This document shows positions 41,363 to 50,809 of a DNA stretch of 64,000 bases, piece by piece; the stretch's first letter is position 1; each line of letters begins with the position of its first letter. The stretch comes from Paenibacillus sp. R14(2021) (GTDB lineage Bacteria > Bacillota > Bacilli > Paenibacillales > Paenibacillaceae): assembly GCF_019431355.1 (NCBI RefSeq), contig NZ_CP080269.1, positions 3,257,001 to 3,321,000 of the forward strand, read 5' to 3'. The position numbers and the translations under genes were made by a program. Below the pieces are notes generated by a model. It was not told where the DNA came from. It worked only from the letters and a program-made list of their open reading frames with translations, and searched no databases.

Positions 41363-42148
41363 ATGGATCTTGATTTAAGAGGTAAAACCGTGCTCGTCAC
41401 GGCAGCAAGCAAGGGGCTTGGTCGGGCATCCGCGCTGCGGCTGTCCGCGGAGGGAGCAAACGTCGTCATCTGCGGACGAAACGCGGAGACGATCGAAGCA
41501 GCCGCGTCCGGCATCGCGGCCGAGACCGGCGGGGACGTATTCGCCGTGCAGGCGGATCTCTCGTCACCGGCGGACATCGAAGCGCTAGTCGCGGCAAGCG
41601 CGAAGCGGTTTGGCGCGATCGACGGACTCGTCTGCAACGCCGGAGGCCCTCCTGCGGGCACGTTCGCCGCGATTACGGACGAGCAGTGGGAAACCGCGTT
41701 TCAATTGAGCGTCATGAGCGTCGTCCGGCTGATCCGGCATGCGCTGCCGCATTTCCCGGCCGAAGGCGGCCGCATCGTGTACGTCTCCTCCACGTCGATT
41801 AAGCAGCAAATTCCCGGCCTCGTGCTCAGCAACTCGCTGCGTCTTGGCGTGCAGGGGCTGATCAAGACGCTTGCCGACGAGCTGGCGCCGCGGAACATCT
41901 TGATCAATGCGGCGGCTCCCGGCCGCTTCGCGACGGATCGCGTTCGCTCGCTCGACGAATCACGCGCCGCAGCAGCCGGCGTGCCGTACGAGGAGCAGCG
42001 CGGAAAATCCGCAGGCGAAATCGGCGTCGGCCGCTACGGCGAACCGGCGGAATTCGCCCGGTACGTCGCGTTCCTGGCTTCGCCCGCGAACAGCTACATG
42101 ACCGGCCAAGCGCTCATGGTCGACGGCGGGCTTGTGCGCGGACTGTAA
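41363..42148 (+). CDS. SDR family oxidoreductase (FabG-like)
   Basis: A 261-residue enzyme. Cofactor motif LVTAASKGLGRASALRLSAE, NAG motif VCNAGGPPAG, then VSSTSIKQQIPGL and a C terminus PANSYMTGQALMVDGGLVRG. The usual catalytic YxxxK Tyr appears replaced: the region after VSST reads QIPGLVLSNSLRLGVQGLIK, with no Tyr four residues before Lys, so activity may be altered, as in a known SDR subgroup that starts the same way (LDLRGKTVLVTAASKGLG). AGGAGGAG precedes the ATG at 41363. Substrate unknown. Confidence 0.8.
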   Translation: MDLDLRGKTVLVTAASKGLGRASALRLSAEGANVVICGRNAETIEAAASGIAAETGGDVFAVQADLSSPADIEALVAASAKRFGAIDGLVCNAGGPPAGTFAAITDEQWETAFQLSVMSVVRLIRHALPHFPAEGGRIVYVSSTSIKQQIPGLVLSNSLRLGVQGLIKTLADELAPRNILINAAAPGRFATDRVRSLDESRAAAAGVPYEEQRGKSAGEIGVGRYGEPAEFARYVAFLASPANSYMTGQALMVDGGLVRGL

Positions 42149-42220
42149 GCGATAAGGCCTGCCCGCGCAGCAGCCAGGCTGACCGCAACCCCGTTATTCC
42201 CTATCGATCAAGACAATAAC

Positions 42221-42262
42221 AATAGCCCTGAGCTGTCTGTATGAGACGGCTCAGGGCTATTT
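42221..42262. terminator. bidirectional terminator, SDR / cupin gene
   Basis: AATAGCCCTGAGC pairs with GCTCAGGGCTATT, a 13-bp perfect stem, with GTCT/AGAC inside the loop. It serves the convergent genes on both sides. Confidence 0.85.
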
Positions 42263-42281
42263 GCCATGCCTATCGATCTAT

Positions 42282-42596
42282 TTATTCTTCCACAAGCCAC
42301 AGCGCCAATCGGCACTCGCCCTCGTCCGCGTATACGGCATGCTCACGTTCGGCCTCCACGCGGAACAGCGTCAGCGGCTCCAGTCGAAATTCCTCCGGCG
42401 GATGGCTGTCGCCGCGGGCAGGGTAGAGCACGAACTTCGGCTTCCCTTCCAAGCATTGCAGCAGCAGCAGCCGGCTGGCATGATGCTTCTCCAAGCTTTC
42501 GCCCGGCTGCAGGTGCAGCGCCACGACTTTGAGTTTGTTTTCCGTCAGGACCGGCTTGATTTTGTCCGGATGCGTTAAAGCAAATCGATGATCCAT
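42282..42596 (-). CDS. small cupin-fold protein
   Basis: A 104-residue single-domain protein. LKVVALHLQPGESLEKHHAS gives the first cupin motif (His-His pair), and RVEAEREHAVYADEGECRLA the second, although only part of the four metal ligands is present. Such small cupins are often metal-binding isomerase-like or sensory proteins. Located alone between a terminator and a VOC gene. Function unknown. Confidence 0.65.
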   Translation of the reverse strand: MDHRFALTHPDKIKPVLTENKLKVVALHLQPGESLEKHHASRLLLLQCLEGKPKFVLYPARGDSHPPEEFRLEPLTLFRVEAEREHAVYADEGECRLALWLVEE

Positions 42597-42802
42597 GATT
42601 CCTAACCTCCGTCAATTACGATTGCGTTGCCTAACCTTCTCCATTATAAGCCCTGCCCGGGCGCTCGAATGTGATTTCCGGTCACGCCCCCATTGCATTC
42701 TAGAGCACGTTTATCTTACTGGAAGCCGCTTACTTACTACTATATTGCTAATAAACATTCCTGAATTGACCGCGCAGGACGTGATAAGTGGAAACTATAA
42801 TC

Positions 42803-43177
42803 TCACCAATGCGCTTGCAGTTTGTTGCCGGACGGATCATAGAAGCAAAAGTAGAAGTGACCCGCTTCTTCTTCCATCGAATCTGCACGAGCTCCCTGTT
42901 CGATAAGATATTCCCGAAACTCATGAATATCCGGGCACGTAAACCCGACCGAAAACGCTGGTGCTCCCTCAACGTAAAAATGTCCTCTTGAATCTGCATC
43001 TGCCTTGACGATCACCAGAAGCGCCCCATCCCCAACTTCAAAGACGGCTCGCTCGTCTGTTTTTGTACGCAGCGCAAGGCCAAGAATATCTACGTACCAA
43101 CGAACGGATACGTCAAGATCGGTCACCGGAATTCGGAAGTAATGAATCTGATCGAGAAAGGACTTCGCTTCGTTCAT
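42803..43177 (-). CDS. VOC family protein (glyoxalase/bleomycin resistance/dioxygenase fold)
   Basis: A 124-residue protein with the VOC pattern: IHYFRIPVTDLDVSVRWYVD near the start, ILGLALRTKTDERAVFEVGD, APAFSVGFTCPDIHEFREYL, and the final FYFCFYDPSGNKLQAHW. A first-strand His is present and the later Glu of classical glyoxalase I is replaced (LQAHW). AAAAGGAG precedes the ATG. Members bind metal and act on small electrophiles or antibiotics; this one is unassigned. Confidence 0.85.
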   Translation of the reverse strand: MNEAKSFLDQIHYFRIPVTDLDVSVRWYVDILGLALRTKTDERAVFEVGDGALLVIVKADADSRGHFYVEGAPAFSVGFTCPDIHEFREYLIEQGARADSMEEEAGHFYFCFYDPSGNKLQAHW

Positions 43178-43242
43178 TTTTATTCTCCTTTTAACTTGAA
43201 TTTTGAACGCATTAATCTGTCACAGGTTTTAACTCCAGTAAT

Positions 43243-43428
43243 TCAGAATGATCCCTCCATGTGACGAGCATCTTCGCCGTTGAATGCTGTAGCGGCACAG
43301 TTATTGCTGTAATAAACGGATAAATCCCCTTTTCGGGTATTCGGGAAGATCTGTTTTGTTATGCCGCCATAATAGTTTGCTTTATCCGTAAACCCGCTAA
43401 GAAGCATGAGGCGTACAACGACGGTCAT
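43243..43428 (-). CDS. small hypothetical protein (61 aa), possibly a gene remnant
   Basis: An ATG at 43428 is preceded by GAGGTGG at good spacing. The product (MTVVVRLMLLSGFTDKANYY, then IFPNTRKGDLSVYYSNNCAA, ending EDARHMEGSF) looks like natural protein sequence with an N-terminal beta strand, but is too short for a domain. The start LMLLSGFTDKAN resembles the first strand of larger enzymes (peptidase S51-like proteins begin similarly), so it may be the surviving start of a truncated gene. Low certainty. Confidence 0.35.
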   Translation of the reverse strand: MTVVVRLMLLSGFTDKANYYGGITKQIFPNTRKGDLSVYYSNNCAATAFNGEDARHMEGSF

Positions 43429-43526
43429 ATTTATTAACCACCTCAAGATTCCATTTCTATTTAACATATATTTACCAAAGGTTTTCTTGATTCCTCACAG
43501 CTTAATACGCTGCGCATCATCTTCAT

Positions 43527-44060
43527 TCAATGCGTATATCCTGATAAGGATTTATCCGTATCGATTAAAAGCTTTGTAAGTAAAATGATTTGACCGGTAT
43601 GATAACCATAATGCTCGCTTACCTGGTGTAATATAGTTTGGATATCCCTTGTATATCCAGCCTCTTCAGCTTCATTCGGACTTCTATCCTTCATCGTATT
43701 CCAATCATCTATTGAATAATGGATTCTTACAGGTTGGCTCAGTTCATCTTCGGTTAAGCGATTGAGGATCCCTGATGATTCGTTTCTCGTTCGAGTTAAC
43801 AATGCTTTTAGTTCATCTCTTGTATAGGTACGGTCGGAAGTGAATTCACTTGTCCTTTGTCTAATGTTTGGCATTCTTCCGATCCCGCTTATAACATGCT
43901 GATATTCATTTCCAGCCAAATGGATACACAAGTTTCCCACTGCGTTCATAGCAGGCTTGAATTTGCACCAGATTTGTTCTTCCGATAACAAATCCAAGCA
44001 GGAAAGAATTCGATCTAGTTCCGTATTCATGGTACTCATGATTTCTTCTACGTATTTCAC
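43527..44060 (-). CDS. DinB family protein (DUF1572-like)
   Basis: A 177-residue four-helix protein. Metal-binding His residues are visible in GNLCIHLAGNEYQHVISGI and VSEHYGYHTGQIILLTKLL, the two diagnostic DinB motifs. Start is GTG at 44060, ten bases after GAGAGGG; an upstream in-frame start lacks a site. DinB-fold enzymes include bacillithiol and mycothiol transferases; many Firmicute copies are unassigned stress proteins. Monocistronic. Confidence 0.82.
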   Translation of the reverse strand: MKYVEEIMSTMNTELDRILSCLDLLSEEQIWCKFKPAMNAVGNLCIHLAGNEYQHVISGIGRMPNIRQRTSEFTSDRTYTRDELKALLTRTRNESSGILNRLTEDELSQPVRIHYSIDDWNTMKDRSPNEAEEAGYTRDIQTILHQVSEHYGYHTGQIILLTKLLIDTDKSLSGYTH

Positions 44061-44305
44061 TTGTAACAACCCTCTCCCGGATAATTGATATCTATATTTT
44101 AACATATTTGTTTGCGGATAACTGCCCCTTCAGCACAACACACAACGCATATCACGTCCACGGTTCTCTTCCTGGATAAAAAATTCCTTAATTCGCTATT
44201 AAAAATTTAGGTAAATTTTGTATTAATCGACAACAAACGCCATCCCTCGCCGCTTCCTTACGCTAAACTAGATTTGGCTTCGTTAAATCGGAGGAGGAAT
44301 CGTTG

Positions 44306-45898
44306 TTGAAGAACACATACGACGTAATTATGATTGGGAGCGGCCATAACGCGCTGATCGCGGCTGCTTATTTGACGCGAGCGGGAAGAAGCGTCCTTAT
44401 CCTGGAGAAGAATGACCGCCCGGGGGGATTTCTACGCACGGAAGAGCTGACGCTGCCCGGCTTCAAGCATGATGTCTACGCGGCAGCCCATCCCCTGTTC
44501 CTGACCGGCCCTGCTTATGCGGACTTCAAGGATGCGCTCGAGGCGCGCGGCCTGCGTTACGTGAACACGGATCTGCCGACAGGCGTTTCGATGGAGAACG
44601 GAGAGACAGCCGTTTTATCGCGCTCAAGCGAGGACTTGGCCATTGAAGCGGAGCGGCTGGCCCCCGGCGATGGCGCAGCGCTCGGACGGATGTTCGAAGC
44701 ATTCGCGCCTTATGCGGGGAATGTATTCAAGTTATTTAATCTCGACTTGTCCGGTCAGCCAGCTTCCCGCATTATTCGGGAGCTGTTGCATAACGAGCAA
44801 TCCAGAGGAAATGGCTATTCGCCGTTCGCCGCTTCCCTGTTTTCCACCGCCCGCAATGCGGTAAGCGATTTCCGGTCTCCTGTCATGCGCGCCATGCTCG
44901 CATCATGGGTTACGCATCTGGGCCGCACGCCGGACGAAATCGGCAGCGGCATCTGGGTGCCGCTCACGGCAATGGCGCTTATGGGCGGCGGGATGCCGAT
45001 CCCGGAGGGCGGCAGCGAGATGCTTGCGAAGGCACTAAGTCAATTAGTCCAGGATCAGGGCGGCACGATCGTAACAGGTACGGGAGCTGAGCGGATCCTC
45101 GTCAAGAACGGCAAGGCTGTTGCCGTGCGCACGGCGGAAGGGGAAGAATACCACGCGAAGCATGCTGTCGTCGCCTCTACAGGCCCGGATCAGCTGTATT
45201 TGTCGCTCTTAGCGGACGAACAGGTCAGCCCCGTCCTGCGCGCGCAGGCAGAGCGATTCCGCTATGGAAGAGGCTGCATTCAGATCCATCTCGCACTGAG
45301 CGAAGCGCCGAAGTGGCCGGATCCGCGGTTTGCCAACGTCGGCCAGCCCCATCTGACCGATGGGCTCGATGGCTTTACCCAAGCAATCGCGCAGGGGATG
45401 GCCGATCTTCTGCCGGCCAAGCCGACCTTTACGGTCGATTGCTCCACCAATCTCGATCCGAGCCGAGCACCGGCAGGCAAAGCCATCATGCGCCTCCAAG
45501 TTCTTGAGGTGCCTTGCCGTCCCCGCGGCGATGCAGCCGGTCAGATCGACGTCGGCGACGGCACGTGGACGCAAGAGCTGACCGAACGATTCGCGGAGCG
45601 CGTCATTGGCATCGTGGGCAAGCATATTCCAAACGTTCCGGGCGCGATCATCGGCAAGTATGTCGTTACGCCGGACACGATTGCCCGCTTCAACCCGAAT
45701 TCCGGTCCCGGCGATCCCTACGGCGGATCGCACGACTTCGCGCAGAGCTACTTGTTCCGACCGCTGCCTGCTCAACCGGGCCACCGGACGGAAATCCCGA
45801 ACCTGTACATGCTGGGTGCTGCCACTTGGCCGGGCCACGGCATCAACGGCGGCTCGGGCTACATCGTGGCGCAGCAGCTGCTATCGCATCACCCGTAA
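44306..45898 (+). CDS. phytoene desaturase-type FAD-dependent oxidoreductase (PYROXD2-like)
   Basis: A 530-residue flavoprotein. The dinucleotide-binding motif is YDVIMIGSGHNALIAAAYLT followed by LILEKNDRPGGFLRTEEL; the second FAD contact near the end is YMLGAATWPGHGINGGSGYI. PEGGSEMLAKALSQLVQDQG and ILVKNGKAVAVRTAEGEEYH mark the FAD-binding core of the CrtI/PYROXD2 superfamily. GGAGGAGG precedes tandem TTG codons at 44303 and 44306; the second has better spacing. No carotenoid genes lie nearby, so carotenoid synthesis is not implied. Substrate unknown. Confidence 0.85.
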   Translation: MKNTYDVIMIGSGHNALIAAAYLTRAGRSVLILEKNDRPGGFLRTEELTLPGFKHDVYAAAHPLFLTGPAYADFKDALEARGLRYVNTDLPTGVSMENGETAVLSRSSEDLAIEAERLAPGDGAALGRMFEAFAPYAGNVFKLFNLDLSGQPASRIIRELLHNEQSRGNGYSPFAASLFSTARNAVSDFRSPVMRAMLASWVTHLGRTPDEIGSGIWVPLTAMALMGGGMPIPEGGSEMLAKALSQLVQDQGGTIVTGTGAERILVKNGKAVAVRTAEGEEYHAKHAVVASTGPDQLYLSLLADEQVSPVLRAQAERFRYGRGCIQIHLALSEAPKWPDPRFANVGQPHLTDGLDGFTQAIAQGMADLLPAKPTFTVDCSTNLDPSRAPAGKAIMRLQVLEVPCRPRGDAAGQIDVGDGTWTQELTERFAERVIGIVGKHIPNVPGAIIGKYVVTPDTIARFNPNSGPGDPYGGSHDFAQSYLFRPLPAQPGHRTEIPNLYMLGAATWPGHGINGGSGYIVAQQLLSHHP

Positions 45899-45917
45899 TC
45901 TAAGAATCCCCGCGCAA

Positions 45918-45948
45918 AAAAGTCCCTTCCGGAATCGGGAGGGACTTT
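45918..45948. terminator. terminator after the oxidoreductase gene
   Basis: AAAGTCCCTTCC and the complementary GGGAGGGACTTT around a short loop; A-rich upstream flank and TTT downstream make it work in both directions. Confidence 0.75.
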
Positions 45949-45970
45949 GCTGTCAAGCAGTACCGTATGG

Positions 45971-46300
45971 TCAGGCCGCTTCTGTATCATCCGGGGCATT
46001 CACCATTACCGCTGCCACATTGCGCAGCCGATCGAAGAGGAATTCCCGCTCCTCGCCGGTTAGACCGACCGTATTCATCGCCCGCTCCATGCAGGACAGC
46101 CACGCTGCGGCGAGCCTTGGATGAATGATGAAGTCCATATGAAGCTTTCTCATTCGTGAAGCCATACGACTCCGTATACAGCGGCAGCCCGCCGAGCAGC
46201 TGGTCAGAAACTTCTTTTGTTTACCTTTGATCTCCTCAATTTCCCCATAAATAAGGGCGAGAGCTCGGGGTCCGCGTAGACAAACGGGCAGAAAAACGCC
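45971..46300 (-). pseudogene. group II truncated haemoglobin (YjbI/GlbO-like) pseudogene
   Basis: Conceptual pieces in three frames line up in order: AFFCPFVYADPELSPLFMG, then EIEEIKGKQKKFLT, then QLLGGLPLYTESYG, then RMRKLHMDFIIHPRLAAAWL with SCMERAMNTVGLTGEEREFL and VAAVMVN to the stop at 45971. This is the GlbO order (YADPELSPLF, GGPPLYTEKYG, MRMRHLPFPI, AWLxCM). At least three single-base indels (near 46246, 46203 and 46150) disrupt it, and the N-terminal helix with the start is missing. It begins right after the ferredoxin stop. Clearly non-functional. Confidence 0.75.
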
Positions 46301-46319
46301 TGACTGGCCATGTGCCGCT

Positions 46320-46655
<336 letters not shown>

Positions 46656-46741
46656 TTATCCGCAGTTGTCTAGACAGCCTCAGGATAAGATATTCAAGTC
46701 CTGCACAAAAAAAAACGATTCTCTTGAAGTTTGGCGCTTCT

Positions 46742-46842
46742 TCATTGCTCCTTCCAACGCCGAAGCGCCTCCAGATCGAGCAGCTCCTTCGCAGCGTCCG
46801 ACATCTGCTCCGGCGTCCATCTCGGCTCCCAAGGCAAATTAG
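46742..46842 (-). pseudogene. C-terminal fragment of a DUF59/PaaD-like metal-sulfur cluster assembly protein
   Basis: Minus-strand frame reads NLPWEPRWTPEQMSDAAKEL and LDLEALRRWKEQ to a TGA at 46742-46744. W(E/D)PxWTPxxMSxxAKxxL is the diagnostic end of MIP18/PaaD-type iron-sulfur assembly factors. Upstream the frame is closed by a TAG and nothing of the N-terminal domain remains. A relic lying 190 bases from the ferredoxin gene. Confidence 0.6.
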
Positions 46843-46857
46843 CCTAAGGACAACACC

Positions 46858-46894
46858 AAAAGCCGGCTACTGCTGTGAACAGAAGCCGGCTTTG
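46858..46894. terminator. terminator of the rhamnosidase gene
   Basis: AAAGCCGGCT and AGCCGGCTTT around a 15-nt loop, 20 bases after the rhamnosidase stop, usable in both directions. Confidence 0.8.
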
Positions 46895-46913
46895 GTATTG
46901 CACAGCGACAGCG

Positions 46914-49652
46914 CTAGACGAGCGCCGCCTCGATCTCGATTTCCTTCTTCATCGCATAGCGGAACTCGTACGTGCCCGAACCCGCCGTCAGGATGACGCC
47001 ATTCTCGGATTCCGCCGCGGCGGTAATGCCGTCTGCAGCAACGGCCGCGATTCCGCCCTCCCTCACTTCGGCAAGCGTCGTGCCGTCCAGAATAACCTCC
47101 GCCGTCGTGTTCGCCGGAATGGTCATGCGTACGACGGTTTGCTCCTCGTCTACCGACCATGCCGACTCGATTCGGCCGTACGGCGATTGAAGCGCGGCGC
47201 TCGCATGCGTCAGCGCGCCATCCGCAAACCGCGGATGAATGCGGATTTTCCGATAAGCGGGCTCCGTCTCATCCATATCCAGCCCTGCCACGCAGCGGTA
47301 CATCCATTCACCGATCGCGCCGTAAGCATAATGGTTATACGAGTTCATGTCGTCGCTCCAGAACGACCCGTCCGGCTTGATGCCGTCCCAATGTTCCCAG
47401 ATTGTCGTCGCACCCTTCGACACCGGATAGAGCCATGACGGGTATTTCTCCTGCATGAGCAGCTTCACGGCGGTCTCGTGGAAGCCGTTGTTCGACAGCG
47501 CGAAACACAGATACGGCGTGCCGACGAAGCCCGTCGTTAGATGATACTCGTTGCTAACGACAAGCTCGTTCAGGTCCCGGGCGATGCGTTTCTTGACCTC
47601 TCCTTCGACCAGCTCGAACGTCAGCGCCAGCACATGCGCCGTCTGCGTCGGCGCGGCCAGCCGGCCGTTCGGCGTCACGAACTCCTTCTGGAATTCGGCC
47701 TTGATTCGGCCGTACAGCTCGCCGTATTCGCGAACCTCCTCGGCGCGGCCAAGCACGACCGCGGTTTCCCTGACCAGCCGCGTAGAATATGCGTAGAATG
47801 CCGTCGCGATCAGATCGCGAGGCGTTGCCCCAACGTAGCTGTTCTCCTTGGCATCCAGGCCGAGCCAGTCGCCGAAGTGGAAGCCGGTATTCCAAAGATA
47901 CTCGTTATCGCCCTGCTTGCGAATGTAGCCGATCCACGCGCGCATGCTGTCGAATTGTTCCTCAAGTACGCGGACATCCCCGTAGCAGAGGTACATCGTC
48001 CATGGGCAAATGACGGCGGCGTCGCCCCAAGCGGACGAAGCCGTAATTTCCCCTTCCTTCGTCTGCGCGCCCGAAGCATTGACTGCATTCAGCGCGTCCG
48101 GCACGACGAACGGCACGCTGCCTTCTGCGCTCTGATCCGCCTTGAGGTCGCGAAGCCACTTCGCGAAGAACGAGGCGACATCATAGTTGAACGCCGCCGT
48201 ACGGACGAACACCTGCGCGTCGCCGGTCCAGCCGAGACGCTCGTCGCGCTGCGGGCAGTCCGTCGGCACATCGAGGAAATTGCCCCGCTGTCCCCATACG
48301 ATATTGCGCTGCAGCTGATTCACCGCCTCGCTGGAGCAATCGAACTCGCCTGTCGGCGTCATATCCGTATGCATGACCTCGCCTTGGATGCGGTCAGTAA
48401 GCTCTGCCTCCTGCCCGGCCGGATAGCCCTCGACCTTCAAATACCGGAAGCCCATGAACGTGAAGGTTGGCGCGTACGTCTCGCCGTCAACGCCCTTTGC
48501 CGTATAGACAATTTCCTGCTTCGCGGTACGCAGGTTGCCCGTATAGAAATTTCCTTCCTTATCCAGCACTTCCGCGTGGGTCAGCCGAATCTCGGTTCCC
48601 GCCGGGACGTTCAGCGTCAACCGGATCCTACCCACCATGTTCTGCCCCATGTCGAGCACGGTCTCGCCGCGCGGCGTGATCATCAGCTCCCGCGGACGAA
48701 TCGTCTCCGTAACCCGTACCGGTTGATGCTCCTGCGCGACGAGCTGCGAGATCGGCAGCGCGAGGCGCTGCGTCCCGCTCCAAGCCGAATCGTCGAACTG
48801 CGCGGTGCTCCATCCGCTTTGCTCGAGACGGGCGTCATACGCTTCGCCGTCGTAAATATCCGATTTGCGGATCGGCGCCTCCGAGACTTTCCACGTCGTG
48901 TCGCTCACGACGGTCTCTTCCGTGCCGTCGGCATAGCGAATATGCAGCTGAAGCAGCAGCGCACGGCGTTCCCCATACAGCTGGTGGCCGGTTGACCAGC
49001 CCAGCCGGCCTTTATACCAGCCGTTGCCGAGCAGTGCGCCGATGGCATTGTCCCCGTCCGCCAGCATGTCCGTTACGTCGTACGATTGATAGGCATGCCG
49101 CTTCCGATAGCTGGTCCACCCCGGAGCAAGCAGCTCGTCACCGACTCTAACTCCGTTGACGTACAGCTCGTAGACGCCGGCTGCCGTTGCGTATATGCGG
49201 GCCGAGACGATGCCTGGCTTGACGCCGAACCGTTTGCCCAGCATGAATACCGGCTCCGCCTGCGGATCAATGGCGGCCTCGTCCGGCGTGATCCACTCCG
49301 CTTGCCATTCTTCGGGCGCTAGCAGCGCCGTCTCCCACCAGGCCGGATCGCTCCACGCCGACTCCAAGCCGTTCTGATCCCAAGCTTTCACGCGTACGTA
49401 ATACCTTGTCCGCGAAGACAAGGGCGGTCCGCCATAGACCACCTGAATCGATTGCGAAGCGTTTACTTTGCCGCTGTCCCACAGTGGAGACTCGAAGCCG
49501 CCTTCCTCTTCCGTGACCTGCAGCTGGTAAGCCGACTGCACCGTTCCTCTGCGGCCAGCCCGCAGTTCCCACCCGAACCGAGGCACCTGAACATCCGTCC
49601 CCAGCAGACCTTTGCGATACTCGCAAGTAAGCGATTTCACTTCAAAAACCAT
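46914..49652 (-). CDS. GH78 alpha-L-rhamnosidase
   Basis: A 912-residue cytosolic enzyme. Domain order is the usual one: N-terminal fibronectin-like region (about 1-110), Bac_rhamnosid_N (YATAAGVYELYVNGVRVGDE), concanavalin-like domain, then the (alpha/alpha)6 catalytic domain beginning near residue 440. DVPTDCPQRDERLGWTGDAQ (about 461-480) holds the acidic residues of the active site; IWEHWDGIKPDGSFWSDDMN is the second conserved block. A C-terminal beta domain follows. GGAG lies 10 bases before the ATG. It releases L-rhamnose from plant glycans or glycosides. Divergent from an AraC regulator. Confidence 0.93.
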   Translation of the reverse strand: MVFEVKSLTCEYRKGLLGTDVQVPRFGWELRAGRRGTVQSAYQLQVTEEEGGFESPLWDSGKVNASQSIQVVYGGPPLSSRTRYYVRVKAWDQNGLESAWSDPAWWETALLAPEEWQAEWITPDEAAIDPQAEPVFMLGKRFGVKPGIVSARIYATAAGVYELYVNGVRVGDELLAPGWTSYRKRHAYQSYDVTDMLADGDNAIGALLGNGWYKGRLGWSTGHQLYGERRALLLQLHIRYADGTEETVVSDTTWKVSEAPIRKSDIYDGEAYDARLEQSGWSTAQFDDSAWSGTQRLALPISQLVAQEHQPVRVTETIRPRELMITPRGETVLDMGQNMVGRIRLTLNVPAGTEIRLTHAEVLDKEGNFYTGNLRTAKQEIVYTAKGVDGETYAPTFTFMGFRYLKVEGYPAGQEAELTDRIQGEVMHTDMTPTGEFDCSSEAVNQLQRNIVWGQRGNFLDVPTDCPQRDERLGWTGDAQVFVRTAAFNYDVASFFAKWLRDLKADQSAEGSVPFVVPDALNAVNASGAQTKEGEITASSAWGDAAVICPWTMYLCYGDVRVLEEQFDSMRAWIGYIRKQGDNEYLWNTGFHFGDWLGLDAKENSYVGATPRDLIATAFYAYSTRLVRETAVVLGRAEEVREYGELYGRIKAEFQKEFVTPNGRLAAPTQTAHVLALTFELVEGEVKKRIARDLNELVVSNEYHLTTGFVGTPYLCFALSNNGFHETAVKLLMQEKYPSWLYPVSKGATTIWEHWDGIKPDGSFWSDDMNSYNHYAYGAIGEWMYRCVAGLDMDETEPAYRKIRIHPRFADGALTHASAALQSPYGRIESAWSVDEEQTVVRMTIPANTTAEVILDGTTLAEVREGGIAAVAADGITAAAESENGVILTAGSGTYEFRYAMKKEIEIEAALV

Positions 49653-49799
49653 CCGTGCTCACGCTCCATTCGTTCATCGTAATTGCGGTTTGCTTGCGCC
49701 ATCCTTGTCTTCAGTATAAGATGGAATTCATCGCAATATCTTGGGTGAATCAGACTTTTATGCATGGCGATTCAGCCATTACGAAATGGAGATGCACAG

Positions 49800-50675
49800 A
49801 TGACGATCCATCGCCCCATTGCGCTTATGCACGGCATCGATTTCTTCGACGCTGCGCTGCCGATCTACGTGAATCGGGCGGTCGAGGACTATCAGCTGAC
49901 GGAGCACCGGCATGATTTTCTGGAGATCAGCTACGTAAGCGAAGGAGCAGGCACGCATCACATCGGCGCAGGCGCGTTTCCGGTCGCGCCAGGCGATATC
50001 TTCCTGATTCCCGTCGGCGTGTCGCATGTGTTCCGTCCGTTGACGGCTGCGCCGAAGCAGCCGCTCATCGTCTACAACTGCGTCATCGCGCCGGAAGCCG
50101 TGCATCGGCTGCTAGGCAGCGTACCGGGCGGCAGCGAGCTGGCGCTGCTTCTGGATGCTGCCGATTACCGGCGTTATGCTGATCCCTACGGCGAATTTCA
50201 GCGAATGTTCCAACGGCTCCATTACGAATTCCTCGCGAGCGATCCCGGACGAGAAGCGGCGCTGTATCAAGGCGTGCTCGGCCTGCTCATCTATTTGTTC
50301 CGATTGGACCGCAAGCGGTCCGCTGCATCCGCGGCGGCGAGGCCGGCTATGCCGGTCGGATTGGAAACGGTCATCGATACGATCCACAGCCGGTTCGATC
50401 AGGAGCTGTCCGCGCCTGCGATGGCCGCCATCGCAGGCATCGGCGAACGGCAGTTCCACCGCTTGTTCGCGAAGCAGACCGGCATGTCATTCAAGGCATA
50501 CCACCAGCATGTCCGCATGCTCGAAGCCTGCCGCCTGCTGCGCACGACCAACCGCAAAATCAGCGACATCGCCTCCGCCGTCGGCTATCAGGACCTTCCC
50601 TTCTTTAATGGCCTGTTCCGACGAAAGAACGGCGTCTCGCCGAGGGCGTACCGTGCTTCGAGCTCAGCGCACTAA
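49800..50675 (+). CDS. AraC family transcriptional regulator (divergent to rhamnosidase)
   Basis: A 291-residue regulator resembling RhaS/RhaR-type proteins. The sensor domain has EHRHDFLEISYVSEGAGTHH and VAPGDIFLIPVGVSHVFRPL (cupin). The DNA-binding part has LSAPAMAAIAGIGERQFHRL and KISDIASAVGYQDLPFFNGL followed by GVSPRAYRASS. GGAG lies 8 bases before the ATG at 49800. Back to back with the GH78 gene across 147 bases, so it very likely controls it in response to rhamnose. Confidence 0.9.
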   Translation: MTIHRPIALMHGIDFFDAALPIYVNRAVEDYQLTEHRHDFLEISYVSEGAGTHHIGAGAFPVAPGDIFLIPVGVSHVFRPLTAAPKQPLIVYNCVIAPEAVHRLLGSVPGGSELALLLDAADYRRYADPYGEFQRMFQRLHYEFLASDPGREAALYQGVLGLLIYLFRLDRKRSAASAAARPAMPVGLETVIDTIHSRFDQELSAPAMAAIAGIGERQFHRLFAKQTGMSFKAYHQHVRMLEACRLLRTTNRKISDIASAVGYQDLPFFNGLFRRKNGVSPRAYRASSSAH

Positions 50676-50728
50676 GCCCAGCTCTCCTTATGAGCAGCTA
50701 AGCGGCATCGCTCCATAACGAGTTTACA

Positions 50729-50771
50729 ACGAAGAACCGCCGCTCCCTGCAAAGGAGCGGCGGTTCTTCGT
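50729..50771. terminator. 18-bp perfect hairpin between AraC and MFS genes
   Basis: ACGAAGAACCGCCGCTCC and its exact complement GGAGCGGCGGTTCTTCGT around a 7-nt loop. Lies between convergent genes. No real T-tract follows, so it may act as a strong block by stem stability or as a processing site. Confidence 0.6.
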
Positions 50772-50809
50772 GCCTGTCATGCACGCGGCGCGCGCCGAAG
50801 TATCTGTAT

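Noticed and set aside
44303..45898. Carotenoid biosynthesis gene
   Set aside because: The enzyme is of the CrtI/PYROXD2 superfamily, but no crtB, crtE or related gene is near, so a carotenoid role is not supported.
47541..48995. Long open frame (484 codons) opposite the rhamnosidase gene
   Set aside because: Antisense shadow of the GH78 gene; basic composition, no start signal.
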